NCBI GenBank assembly: GCA_964353875.1
Contig: CAYGXU010000008.1
Location: forward strand, 1-55,978
Reading direction: 5' to 3'
Origin: MGNI01 sp964353875
Lineage (GTDB): Bacteria; Chloroflexota; Anaerolineae; Anaerolineales; E44-bin32
Length of the DNA stretch: 55,978 nucleotides
Shown here: one piece after another, positions 7,426 through 16,500 of the stretch
Layout of the letters: each line of letters opens with the position of its first letter
Numbering within the stretch: the stretch's first letter is position 1
Program-made: the position numbers and the translations under genes
Notes under the pieces: model-generated
What the model saw: only the letters and a program-made list of their open reading frames with translations
What the model was told of the DNA's origin: nothing
Database searches by the model: none

Positions 7426-7830
7426 ATGGATTTGCTAGAGGGGGATAACAAGGAGAAAAGCCATAGCAAACCTCGGGCGCTTTTCCTCTTCCCGGATCGG
7501 CAGGCAGAATCGGACACTGATGTTTGCTCTGGAAGCTTCCCTTCGCATTTAGAGGGGAAGCCCTGCCCTTTTTCCGATCATGGGTGTCTGCCGGTTCCAC
7601 GTAAGGAGTTCCCTGGATTAACGTCTGAGGATATTCGGCGATTGGAGCCCATCGAAATAGCGCCGGCTTGTGTGATCCAAGACCTGGGCACGCTAAAGGC
7701 ATGGCAGGGGGGGATGCGCTTGCAATACCCGCAAGTGATCGAAGATTGGCGTCTCTTCAAGTGCCGCCAGATGTTTTTACTTGTCATGCCTGGGATCTCA
7801 CCACTTCCGCTCAAGAGAGATCATCAATGA
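7426..7830 (+). CDS. Hypothetical protein under an SOS-box-like promoter
   Basis: I do not recognise this 134-residue product. It has no signal peptide or obvious membrane helix. It contains five Cys, a Lys/Ser-rich start and a more ordered C-terminal half (for example LTSEDIRRLEPIEIAPACVI and QYPQVIEDWRLFKC). The frame is open upstream to GTG 7387, but that codon abuts a G-rich run with no spacing. ATG 7426 has GGAAGAGG 6 nt upstream and is preferred. Support for coding is mainly context: a perfect promoter, operator-like palindrome and leader ahead of it. Sequence quality is close to neutral, so it may instead be a short-lived or non-coding transcript. Confidence 0.4.
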   Translation: MDLLEGDNKEKSHSKPRALFLFPDRQAESDTDVCSGSFPSHLEGKPCPFSDHGCLPVPRKEFPGLTSEDIRRLEPIEIAPACVIQDLGTLKAWQGGMRLQYPQVIEDWRLFKCRQMFLLVMPGISPLPLKRDHQ

Positions 7831-8369
7831 AACGTGGGGGTTAGGGGCTAAGGACGCCAGAGCGATCGAGCGGCAGAGCAATCATTCCATCCACGAAGGG
7901 CCGATGAGGGCAACTCTGGCTCGAAGGAGGCAATAAGATGACTGGTGATTGTGGGCAAAGATGAGCATTCATCGTTAAAGACAGTGACAGGAGGCGCAGT
8001 TCATCTGACGAGAAATGATACGGAAGATCGGTGTGACAGCATCTATGGAAAAGGTGCCGAAGAGGGAGGGACAGCCGCAGGGGTTCGATATCGTGATAAG
8101 GATGAAAGGTCGCAAAGAATGAGAGCATTCAATATTCAGATTTAGATGTCCTTGCGAGTTGTCATCCTCAACTCTCAATCGCCCTTTATGGCTTGCATGA
8201 GGGTCAAGCTATTGCAGGATAAACAGCGCCTAAAAGGACCTGGAAGCATTCTTGTCCATCCAAAACAGAAGGGCAATCCTGAATTCTATCTTCTCCCAAG
8301 TGTCCGCTTCATCGAGTACGTATCCGATCGGCTCTGCACTCTTTCACTTCTCAATGCAGGGGTTTCGAC

Positions 8370-8379
8370 NNNNNNNNNN
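8370..8379. other. Assembly gap (10 N)
   Basis: Ten consecutive N mark a scaffold join; the true length is not known. Sequence on either side is low in coding signal, and a repeat may have broken the assembly here. Confidence 0.99.
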
Positions 8380-8733
8380 CGACAGCGAGTTTGATGATTT
8401 TTTCTTTGGTCCGGTTGGCAGGATATGATAATGATTTAATAGCCCTTTAAAAATGGCAGTTCTTCGAAATGATTCTTACAAGAAAAACAACAGCGAGGTG
8501 GTTTCTATCTCAGGGATATGACTCATGCCTGTATGGTTGCATCGAGAGGCGGATGACATGTTTTTAACTTATCGAGCGGCACCAACAAGGTGCGTATTTT
8601 CTGCGAAGGATTGCTGTAATAATATTCAATGCCCTCCCCCATTTTAAAAGCTCGGCCGGAAAGGTTTTTAAGAATAAAATTGGGATGATGCCTATATTAT
8701 CATGCACCCCAACGCAATTAATTGGGATGAGGC

Positions 8734-8897
8734 TTATTATTACTGCGCAATGTCAGACAACTGTGTATGATTTGCCCGACCTTACCCCCCTTTCATCCCT
8801 CCTTTTGCGCCTCAAAATGCCCGTTAAACCAGAAGCCTGGTAGCGTAAAAGGGGAGAAAGAGGGGGGTAATGGACGACATTGCGCTGTAATATTATT
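8734..8897. repeat. 164-bp imperfect palindrome, MITE/REP-like element
   Basis: The outer arms are GCGCAATGTC (8745-8754) and GACATTGCGC (8876-8885). Beyond a one-base mismatch the match continues through GTAATA, with further A/T-rich similarity outward. Inner arms are TTACCCCCC (8782-8790) with GGGGGGTAA (8862-8870), then CCTTTTGCGC (8801-8810) with GCGTAAAAGG (8843-8852), leaving a loop of about 32 nt. There is no ORF of note. One arm recurs at 20124-20143, so this is a dispersed element rather than a single terminator. Confidence 0.65.
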
Positions 8898-9300
8898 GAA
8901 TCAGCTATTTTGCGTCATGTATTCCCTGCTTATCTTGTTCCGTTCAGCTTTTCGGCCAAAACTCTAGGACATCCGAATAGGGCGAAGTGCTGACCTGCCA
9001 TGTAGGAAAAGACAAAGGTCAGATACAACATTTGAAAAAATGGGATGAATACGATGGTATCGTGATAGCTACGGATTGGGCTTACAAGTTGAGTAATCGA
9101 ATTAATGGGTATATCTTTTTGCTTACAGAATGTAAAATTGCCATGATGAGTTGATGATGGATTTTATGTCCCATCCTTGGATTATTGCTAAAAGTTGGTT
9201 TAATAAGGAGGCTTGCTTGGATAACGGTGGCAAGAACGGTTTGAGCAAATGAGGGATTTTATAAAGTATTGAGAAGTTCGTTCTGGAGTGGCAGAATTTC

Positions 9301-10104
9301 ATGTTCCAATCAAATCGACGAAGAGGTCTGAAACAGGCGATTGAAGAGGCGAGTGATCGCGAGTTACGGGAGTTACGGGAGGAACTTACTGCACGTCAAG
9401 AGAGAGTAGCGCAGTTAGAATTCGAACTCTTTGAGACTCGCGCCGATCTGACGCGGTTTGAGAGAGATCTTGATGATCGATTGGGTGGATTAAAACAGCA
9501 GCTACAAAATATTGAAACGCAACTGGTGGAGGCGCGACGCCGGGCAGAAAGACGGGCGCAATGGGGGGGGCGTTTAGATACATCTGAGGTCCCCGAAGAT
9601 GTGGTTGAGCAATTCCAAAGAAAGTGGAGGCCACAAGAGAAATCCTCCCCTTCTCCTCATCCAAAGGTGCAACTCGATGAGACAGCGAAAGATGAATTTA
9701 AAAGCTTGTATCGGTCCTTGGCGAAACGTTTTCATCCTGATTTGGCCACCAACCCAAAGGAGAAACGATGGCGTGAACGGCAAATGGCTGAAGTGAATGA
9801 AGCCTATGCTGAACAAGATATTCGTGCCCTGCAGTCGATAGCAGAAAAGCCTAATTGGCAACCAGAGAATTTGCCAAAGACACGGGATGAAATCATTTGT
9901 GAGTTGTATGCTGAGGTACGGCGCCTCGATCAAGTGATCATGTCACTCGAAGAACAATCGCATGAGCTCGTCCATTCGCCGACAGTCAAGTTGATGCTGG
10001 ATGTTAGGTTTGCCCGCAGGGAAGGCAGAGATCTTTTGGGCGAAATGTCGAATGATTTATTGGCAAGAATTGTAATTGCTAAGAATGAACTATCTGCGTT
10101 ATGA
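9301..10104 (+). CDS. Coiled-coil protein with J-domain (HPD motif)
   Basis: This protein has 267 residues. Residues about 15-95 are heptad-rich and charged, a long coiled coil. A divergent J-domain follows at about 128-180: FKSLYRSLAKRFHPDLA with HPD at 145-147, then a conserved helix ending VNEAYAEQD. Residues 195-267 are helical again. J-domains stimulate the ATPase of Hsp70 (DnaK); the coiled coils may bring DnaK to a specific partner or site. There is no signal peptide, so it is cytoplasmic. GGAGTGG lies about 10 nt before the ATG. It stands alone between two non-coding stretches. It is not DnaJ itself: the glycine-rich region, zinc fingers and C-terminal substrate domains are absent. 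Confidence 0.75.
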   Translation: MFQSNRRRGLKQAIEEASDRELRELREELTARQERVAQLEFELFETRADLTRFERDLDDRLGGLKQQLQNIETQLVEARRRAERRAQWGGRLDTSEVPEDVVEQFQRKWRPQEKSSPSPHPKVQLDETAKDEFKSLYRSLAKRFHPDLATNPKEKRWRERQMAEVNEAYAEQDIRALQSIAEKPNWQPENLPKTRDEIICELYAEVRRLDQVIMSLEEQSHELVHSPTVKLMLDVRFARREGRDLLGEMSNDLLARIVIAKNELSAL

Positions 10105-10549
10105 TCAAAGTAACGATGTGCTACATCAGCTTGATTTTGACCCCTTTGATTTTAAATAGGAATAGGCAAATGTGGGGTTTTGAAGAATATCTTCGACGAT
10201 CCCTCTTCTCTACAACGCCTGCTGGAATGTCCTCAAAGCCAGAAAGGTTGATATGCCAGGCAGGATGTTAATACGATAAACCCCCCGGATCGCAAATCAA
10301 CATTTTTCTCCATGATTCATGATAACCGACAGAAAGTGTTTTACGCCCCTCGAAACGAAAATCCAGTCATTCAGGTATTCGTTGGATTTGTTATTATCCA
10401 AGATGCCTGCCTCTTGGAATAGCCCAAAGCAGTAACCTCCCTTTCCTTTTATAGGAATAGTGCTTCGGAGGTTTTCTGCAACGACTCAACAATGGAGTGT
10501 GGAAATCGGCGGAGGTCAACCAGATAGAAGCATGTAATCAATCATTTGC
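10105..10549. other. Intergenic stretch between convergent genes, one hairpin
   Basis: This 445-bp gap lies between the J-domain gene (plus) and the aconitase gene (minus). AACCTCC near 10434-10440 pairs with GGAGGTT about 33 nt downstream and is followed by TTCT. It is a weak terminator candidate for the plus strand. I see no gene here. Confidence 0.4.
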
Positions 10550-12892
10550 TTAATAGATTTGACGGAAAATCATTTGAAGAACACCGCCATGGCGATAATA
10601 TTCAATCTCGAGAGGTGTATCGATTCGAGCTCGTCCTTTGAATTCGATCATGGATCCATCTTGCTTCTCAGCATGAATGGTGACCCATGCCTGAGGACAC
10701 AAGTCTAAGTTGATATTTGAAATACGGAAGCGCTCATGTCCGGTTAAACCGATCTTGCTCATGTTCTCGCCGGGGAGGTATTCGACCGGAAGGATACCCA
10801 TGCGTATTAAGTCAGACCGATGGAATGAACCAAAGGACTCGGCGATGATCGCTCTCACGCCAAGCAGGTAAGTACCTTTCGCAGCCCAATCTCGCCCGCA
10901 ACCGCAACCATACTTAGAACCTGCGAGGATTAACAAAGGTACTCCTTCTGCTTTGTATTTCATGGCAGCATCATAAATGGGCATTTTCTCGCCTTCTGGG
11001 AGGTGAAGCGTCATGCCGGCTTCGAATCTTGATAGCAGCAGGTTTTTGATTCGGCTGTTCGAAAAGGCGCCACGCGTCATGATCCTATCGTTTCCCCAAC
11101 GGGAGCTATAGGAGTTGAAGTCGCGTGGTTGAACCCCATGCTCGAGTAAATACGATCCTGCCGGACTATTGATTGCGATGGTGCCAAAAGGGGAAATGTG
11201 ATCTATGTTGATTGAATCCCCAAGGAGCAGCAATGCACGGGCTTGGTGGATCTCCTGAAGGGGATCGGGATCGAGTGGCGTTTCTAAGAACAGGGGAGGC
11301 TCTTGGATGTAAGTGGATTTCGGATCCCAGGAGTAGAGAGAACTGCTGGATACAGGGATCGCATTCCAGGTCTCGTTACCACCAAATACATCACGATAAT
11401 GGTGACGGAACATCTCCGGACTGAGGGATCGTTCGATAATCGTCTGGATTTCTTCTGGAGTTGGCCAAATCTCGTTAAGATAAACGGATTTCCCCCGCCG
11501 ATCATATCCAAGGGGCTCATGTTGAAGGTCGATATCCATTGTCCCAGCCAAAGCGTAAGCAACAACCAACGGGGGGGAAACTAGGTAGTTGGCGCGTACG
11601 TGGGGATTGATCCAACCTTCGTAGTTACGGTTTCCCGAAAGCACGGCTGCAACGATCAGGTCCGATTGGTTGATTGCTTTAATCACTTCGGATGGCAATG
11701 TGCCACTATTCCCAATACAGGTCGTGCACCCGTAGCCGACAATATGGAAACCCAACTCAGCAAGCGAGTCGAGCAAGCCTGCTTCTCGGAAATATTCTGT
11801 GACCACACGTGATCCAGGTGCCAAACTTGTTTTGACATAAGGTTTTACCAGAAGACCTTTTTCAACAGCTTTTTTCGCTAACAGACCTGCTGCAACCATG
11901 AGTGAAGGGTCAGAAGTGTTCATGCATGACGTAATCGCCGCAATGACTACCGCGCCATGTACCATTTCAACCTTGTTTCCTCGAATGGTAATGGTCGAAG
12001 TACGTCCGATGACGGGGACATCCAGCTCGAAACCACCTTCTTGCTTTAGCGCTGTGAGATCATTCCGGAAAGCTTCTTTCGAGCTGCGGAGTGAAATACG
12101 GCTCTGGGGTTGTTTCGGTCCAGCAATGCTGCTCTCTACTGTGTTGAAATCGAATTCAAGTACATCGCTATAATCAGGCTCGGACATCCCTTCTGAACGA
12201 AAGAGCGATTGCTCTTTGCAGTATCGTTCGACCAGGTCAAGCAAATCTTCGCCCCGACCAGTGAGGCGAAGATAACGAAGGGTTTCATCGTCGATAGGGA
12301 AATATCCCAGGATGGCGCCATATTCAGGCGCCATGTTGGCGATTGTTGCTCGGGCGGGTGGAGATAATTCGGCGAGGCCTGGGCCGATGAATTCAACAAA
12401 TTTCCCTTCCACGCCATATTGATAGAGGATTTGTGTTATGTGAAGCGCCAGATCGGTGGCTGTACGACCTTTGGGTAATTTTCCTATTAGACGAACGCCG
12501 ATGACCTGCGGGGTGAGTATGCTGATAGGTTGGCCCAAGATGGCTGCTTCGGCTTCAACCCCACCCACACCCCAGCCCACAATGCCTAAAGCATTGATCA
12601 AGGTGGTGTGCGGATTGGTTCCTACTAAAGTATCAAGAAAAGCTTCAAATCCCCTGGAAGTTTCCTTTCGCAGGACGACCTGTGACAGAAATTCGAGGTT
12701 TATTTGATGTAAAATGCCAGTATTGGGAGGGACGACGCGCATTTGATTAAATGCCTCTTGTGCCCAACGTAAAAAGGAAAATCGCTCCCCTATTCCGCTG
12801 AAATTCGACCTCTGCGTTCCGTCGTAAAGCTTCCTTGGAAGCAAAAAAGCCAACTTGAACCGAGTGACTAATGACCAGATCGACAGGGACAC
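10550..12892 (-). CDS. acnA: Aconitate hydratase (AcnA type), C-terminal part of a frameshifted gene
   Basis: This frame encodes most of an AcnA/IRP-type aconitase, the TCA-cycle enzyme that converts citrate to isocitrate through a [4Fe-4S] cluster. Coding homology starts only after the frameshift at 12787-12790 (ERFSFLRWAQEAFNQMRVVPP); the roughly 34 residues before it are an out-of-frame shadow. Iron-sulfur cysteines are present in ITSCMN and CTTCIGN. Later landmarks are GDSINIDHISPFG and RDWAAKG. Two positions that bind substrate or act in catalysis differ from the family: NYEGWINP has Trp where EGR is expected, and GCGCGRDW replaces GSSRDW, removing the catalytic Ser. Translation alone would need an internal start. 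The gene is either inactivated, repurposed or mis-sequenced. Confidence 0.85.
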   Translation of the reverse strand: MSLSIWSLVTRFKLAFLLPRKLYDGTQRSNFSGIGERFSFLRWAQEAFNQMRVVPPNTGILHQINLEFLSQVVLRKETSRGFEAFLDTLVGTNPHTTLINALGIVGWGVGGVEAEAAILGQPISILTPQVIGVRLIGKLPKGRTATDLALHITQILYQYGVEGKFVEFIGPGLAELSPPARATIANMAPEYGAILGYFPIDDETLRYLRLTGRGEDLLDLVERYCKEQSLFRSEGMSEPDYSDVLEFDFNTVESSIAGPKQPQSRISLRSSKEAFRNDLTALKQEGGFELDVPVIGRTSTITIRGNKVEMVHGAVVIAAITSCMNTSDPSLMVAAGLLAKKAVEKGLLVKPYVKTSLAPGSRVVTEYFREAGLLDSLAELGFHIVGYGCTTCIGNSGTLPSEVIKAINQSDLIVAAVLSGNRNYEGWINPHVRANYLVSPPLVVAYALAGTMDIDLQHEPLGYDRRGKSVYLNEIWPTPEEIQTIIERSLSPEMFRHHYRDVFGGNETWNAIPVSSSSLYSWDPKSTYIQEPPLFLETPLDPDPLQEIHQARALLLLGDSINIDHISPFGTIAINSPAGSYLLEHGVQPRDFNSYSSRWGNDRIMTRGAFSNSRIKNLLLSRFEAGMTLHLPEGEKMPIYDAAMKYKAEGVPLLILAGSKYGCGCGRDWAAKGTYLLGVRAIIAESFGSFHRSDLIRMGILPVEYLPGENMSKIGLTGHERFRISNINLDLCPQAWVTIHAEKQDGSMIEFKGRARIDTPLEIEYYRHGGVLQMIFRQIY

Positions 12893-13250
12893 GTGGTGCG
12901 ATTCTCATAGGATCGCCACCTGCTCTATTAATAGCAGAGCGCATTGCTGCCAAGTCAACCAAGGCCGAGATACCCGTCAAATCCTCGATGACCACTCTTG
13001 CAGGATGGAAGGGGATATACGCTTGAGCCTTCGCTTTCGGACACCATTGTGCTATCGAAAGCACATCTGTTTCGGTGATGGAGTACCCGTTGATTTGCCG
13101 TAAGGCAGATTCCAGCAGTATTCGCATGCAAAAGGGCAATCGATTGAGATGGGTAAGTCCCTCTTCTTCGAGGGCGTTTAATCGATGAATGGAGTACGAT
13201 CCGGATTTTGTTGTCAGGGTGGCCAGGGCGTTGAATGGGATTTGAGGCAT
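12747..13250 (-). CDS. acnA: Aconitate hydratase (AcnA type), N-terminal part of a frameshifted gene
   Basis: This 167-codon frame carries the aconitase N terminus: LPFCMRILLESALR, the region with HPARVVIEDLTGISALVDLAAMR (usually RVLMQDFTGVPAVVDLAAMR) and VPVDLVISHSVQVGFFASKEALRRNAEVEFQRN. After EVEFQRN it departs from the family and ends about 14 residues later. The downstream frame resumes with ERFSFLRW, so a single base inserted in the G run opposite 12787-12790 (AATAGGGGAGCG, where three G would keep frame) explains the break. In AcnA the VIDHSVQVD motif carries Asp and His; here it reads VISHSVQVG, so further conserved acidic residues are changed. It is transcribed divergently from the five-GAF kinase. 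Confidence 0.85.
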   Translation of the reverse strand: MPQIPFNALATLTTKSGSYSIHRLNALEEEGLTHLNRLPFCMRILLESALRQINGYSITETDVLSIAQWCPKAKAQAYIPFHPARVVIEDLTGISALVDLAAMRSAINRAGGDPMRIAPRVPVDLVISHSVQVGFFASKEALRRNAEVEFQRNRGAIFLFTLGTRGI

Positions 13251-13510
13251 ACCGTGCTCCCAAGGAGAAATCGCGTCTTGGTTCTACTTCAGTGCAAGGT
13301 TTACGCATAAAGCACAAATTTCGATCAGAAGTATAATCCAAGATGGTTGGGTCCCGAGATAGTTCAATGGTCCTGATCTAATATTGAGATCCATGTCCGT
13401 TTAACGATCTTATGGATGAGTGGGTACTCACTAAGAAAGGATTTGGCAAGAATGAAGGCAAGCAGAGCATTAACTCCTTCATTGTTGCTTAAGTAAGGGG
13501 GTAATGGTTG

Positions 13511-16500
13511 ATGGAGAAGATTATCGCCCAAGTTACGAAAGCCCTCGAAGGTTGCTGTGGATGGCTGTTCCTGCTCAATAACTCGCAAGATTCCCTCAGA
13601 TGTGAGGCAAGCCTGCCCAGCAGGAGCGAGCAAAAAAACATCGAGCTGCCTTGTGGTGAAGGTTTATTTGGCGAGCTGATCCGCGAAGGGCGACCAAGGG
13701 TACTGAACGACTACCAGTCTTGGAGTGAGGGAGAGATCGATTTCTTTAAAGCCATGCATTCCATCGTTGCCGCACCCGTCTTCAGGGACGACCACATTGC
13801 AGGTGTGCTACTTATTGGACGAGATAAAAAGCAGGGGAAGTTCACTGAAGAAGCATCCCAAATCCTTGAGCTTTTTTCAGGTCAAGTGACGATGGCGTTG
13901 GATAATCAGGTTTTGGTCAATCATCTCAGCCGAAGGGCTTCCCAACTGAGTCAAATCAATCAACTCTATAAAGTTCTATTAGATGTTGAGGATTTGTTCA
14001 CATTGGCCAAGACTGTGGCGATCCAGATGGCAAGGGTGTTCCCTGTTGATGGCTTTCTTCTCATTATGAATGATATAAACCAGCAAAAGATGCCAGCATT
14101 GATGATCTATGCATCCCAACAGGAGGGAGCGAAAGAAGTTACCCAAGATGAGAGCTACCAGTTACTGGCGAATGAGATTTTCCAGGGAAGGATCCCGTTT
14201 GGAATCCTTGAAAGTCACAACAACGCCTCTCTTGATCCCATGATTGTCGATCTTTTCTCCTCCCGGTCTGCTCTCACATTGCCTGTGATGTCCGGGAGAG
14301 AAACAATTGGGACGGGGGTTGTGTTTTTTGAGAATCGGGAGGCGCTCAATGATTGGGAGATCGCATTTGGAGAACAAGTAGCCCACTACATCGGATTTAC
14401 GATGGAAAGGATCCGAACGATTGAGAGGGAGCAAAGTCGGCGCAAACTCTTCGACGCTATCCGAGAGGCGAGCATACGCCTCACCTCCAGCCTCGAACTT
14501 GAGCTCGTTTTAGACGCGATCCTGAGTCAGACGCTGGAACTGATCCATGCCGACGATGCCCATATTTTCCTCTATGAGGAGGGACAGTTATCCTTTGCGG
14601 CCGCGCGTTGGGCGGATGATCGGCAAATAGAACCCTATTCAAAACCCCGCGAAGGCGGGATCACTTACACCACTGCGCGTACGGGCGAACGGATCGTCAC
14701 AACAGATGTGAACAAGGATCCTTTTTTTACGGATTGGCAATGGGGTGGGGCAATCATTAGCTTGCCGCTCAGAATGGGTGGGCAGGTGGTCGGAGTGATG
14801 AATGTGGCTTTTGATCGCCCCCATCTATTCGATGATGATGAATTGCGCGTTTTGGATCTCCTTGCGGTACAGGCTGCTATTGCCTTGCAAAATGCGCGAT
14901 TGTTCGAGCGCATCGATGGTGACCGTCGCCGGGTTCGATTGCTTTATGAGTTAACCAATGCGTTGGTCACAGAATTGAATGACACTGATGTCCTACAACG
15001 GGCGATCGATCTGACGACTGCCAGCCTGAATGCTTCCTTCGGGGAGGCGTTCCTTCTTGAGCCGAAACGTAACAATTTGCGCCTGAAAGCAGTTTCTGGG
15101 ATTGAGCAAGAACCTCTAACCACGGCAGAGACCAACCTGGCCGTAAACGCGGGACGTGGTTTAGAGGGCTGGGTGATCGACCATCGAAAGCCAGCAATCG
15201 TGAAGGATTTGGAGCAAGACCAGCGTTGCTTTGGTGTCGAAAGGGTTGTTGAGGAGGTTCAATCAGCGCTGAGTGCTCCGATCCTTGCTGGCAACGATTT
15301 ATTCGGTGTGCTCACTGTTTATTCCAAGAAACCATTTAAAGAAGATCAAATGGACATTCTTGAGGCCATTGGCAGACAGGTAGGGCTGGCCATATCCAAT
15401 GCGAGGCGCTATCGTCAAATCGAGCGACGCTTCGCTGAGATGTCCGCCTTACAACAGGTTGCCAAGGTGATTAATAGTCGTTTGGAGATGCAACCTCTAT
15501 TAGATGAGATTATCAATCAGGTGCATCAAGTGCTTGGATACCCAATCGTGGAAATCTACTTGGTTGAGGGTAAAAACCTCATTTTACATGCCTTTCATGG
15601 GGCAGACGAGTATCAACAAGATTGCATTCCATTGGAAAAGGGGATCATTGGTCGAGTGGCACGCGAAAATCGAACTGTCTTTCTTCCGGATGTCACCCTT
15701 GATCCTGATTATCTCGCTGGCATTCCTGACACGCAGGTGGAGATCGCTGTCCCTTTGCGTAAAGGGAACATCGTTATTGGGGTGCTCAACGTGGAATCAT
15801 CGGACCCTGAAGGTCTTGATGATGAGGATTTCCGCTTACTACAATTGCTCGCCGATCAGGTGGCTGTCGCCATAGAAAACGCCAGCCTCTACGATCATCT
15901 CTGGTCTCAAGCTCAAGGATTGGAAAAAACTGTCGCTGAACGTACAGCCGCGTTGGCTGAAGCTCTTGACCAGGCAAGAGTGGCGGAGAGATTGAAGACC
16001 CAATTTGTTGCGGATGTTTCTCATGAGTTGAGGACACCGCTTGCCAATATCCGCCTCTACCTCGAATTGCTTAGCTTTGGTAACCCGGATCGTTTTCCGG
16101 AGTACATTGAGACTTTGCTGAGGGAAACAGATCGACTGGTAATTTTAATTGAAGATTTATTGGGAATTTCCCGATTGGATGTAGGGACGGCTGTGCCAAA
16201 GTTGGAAGCGCAAGATCTTAATCAGCTCACCCAAAGCTTGATTGAGGATCGAACTCGTCTTTTAAAGGAGAAGTCGTTACGGGTTAACCTTGAACTGATG
16301 GATGGATTGCCACAAGTCATGGCTGATGAACATATGATCACCCAGGTTATCGCAAACCTAGTAACCAATGCGATGAACTATACCGGAGCGGGGGGATGTA
16401 TTACGATACGCACGCGAAGGCAAAAGGAGGATGATCGCGAATGGGTTATCCTCACGGTCGCAGATACCGGGATCGGGATTCCCCCTGAGGAACAGGATCG

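Larger units (their letters stand above)
7831..9300. other. Gene-poor intergenic region with assembly gap and palindromic element
   Basis: About 1.5 kb holds no reading frame I would call. The longest frames (65-95 codons on both strands) overlap each other and show no motif. It includes the 10-N gap (8370-8379), imperfect direct repeats AATTGGGATGA near 8678 and 8719, and the large imperfect palindrome 8734-8897. A gene interrupted by the gap cannot be excluded, because a frame from 8146 stays open into the Ns. Confidence 0.6.

Noticed and set aside
8079..8095. tRNA T-arm-like GGGTTCGATATC
   Set aside because: No matching acceptor, D or anticodon stems around it; no tRNA was found anywhere in the intergenic regions.
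7841..8394. Overlapping ORFs of 66-95 codons on both strands and a frame open into the N gap
   Set aside because: They overlap one another, lack ribosome-binding sites and motifs, and the gap prevents judging the 8146 frame.
8767..8967. 66-codon plus-strand ORF
   Set aside because: It is the translation of the palindromic element's arms, so the open frame follows from repeat composition.
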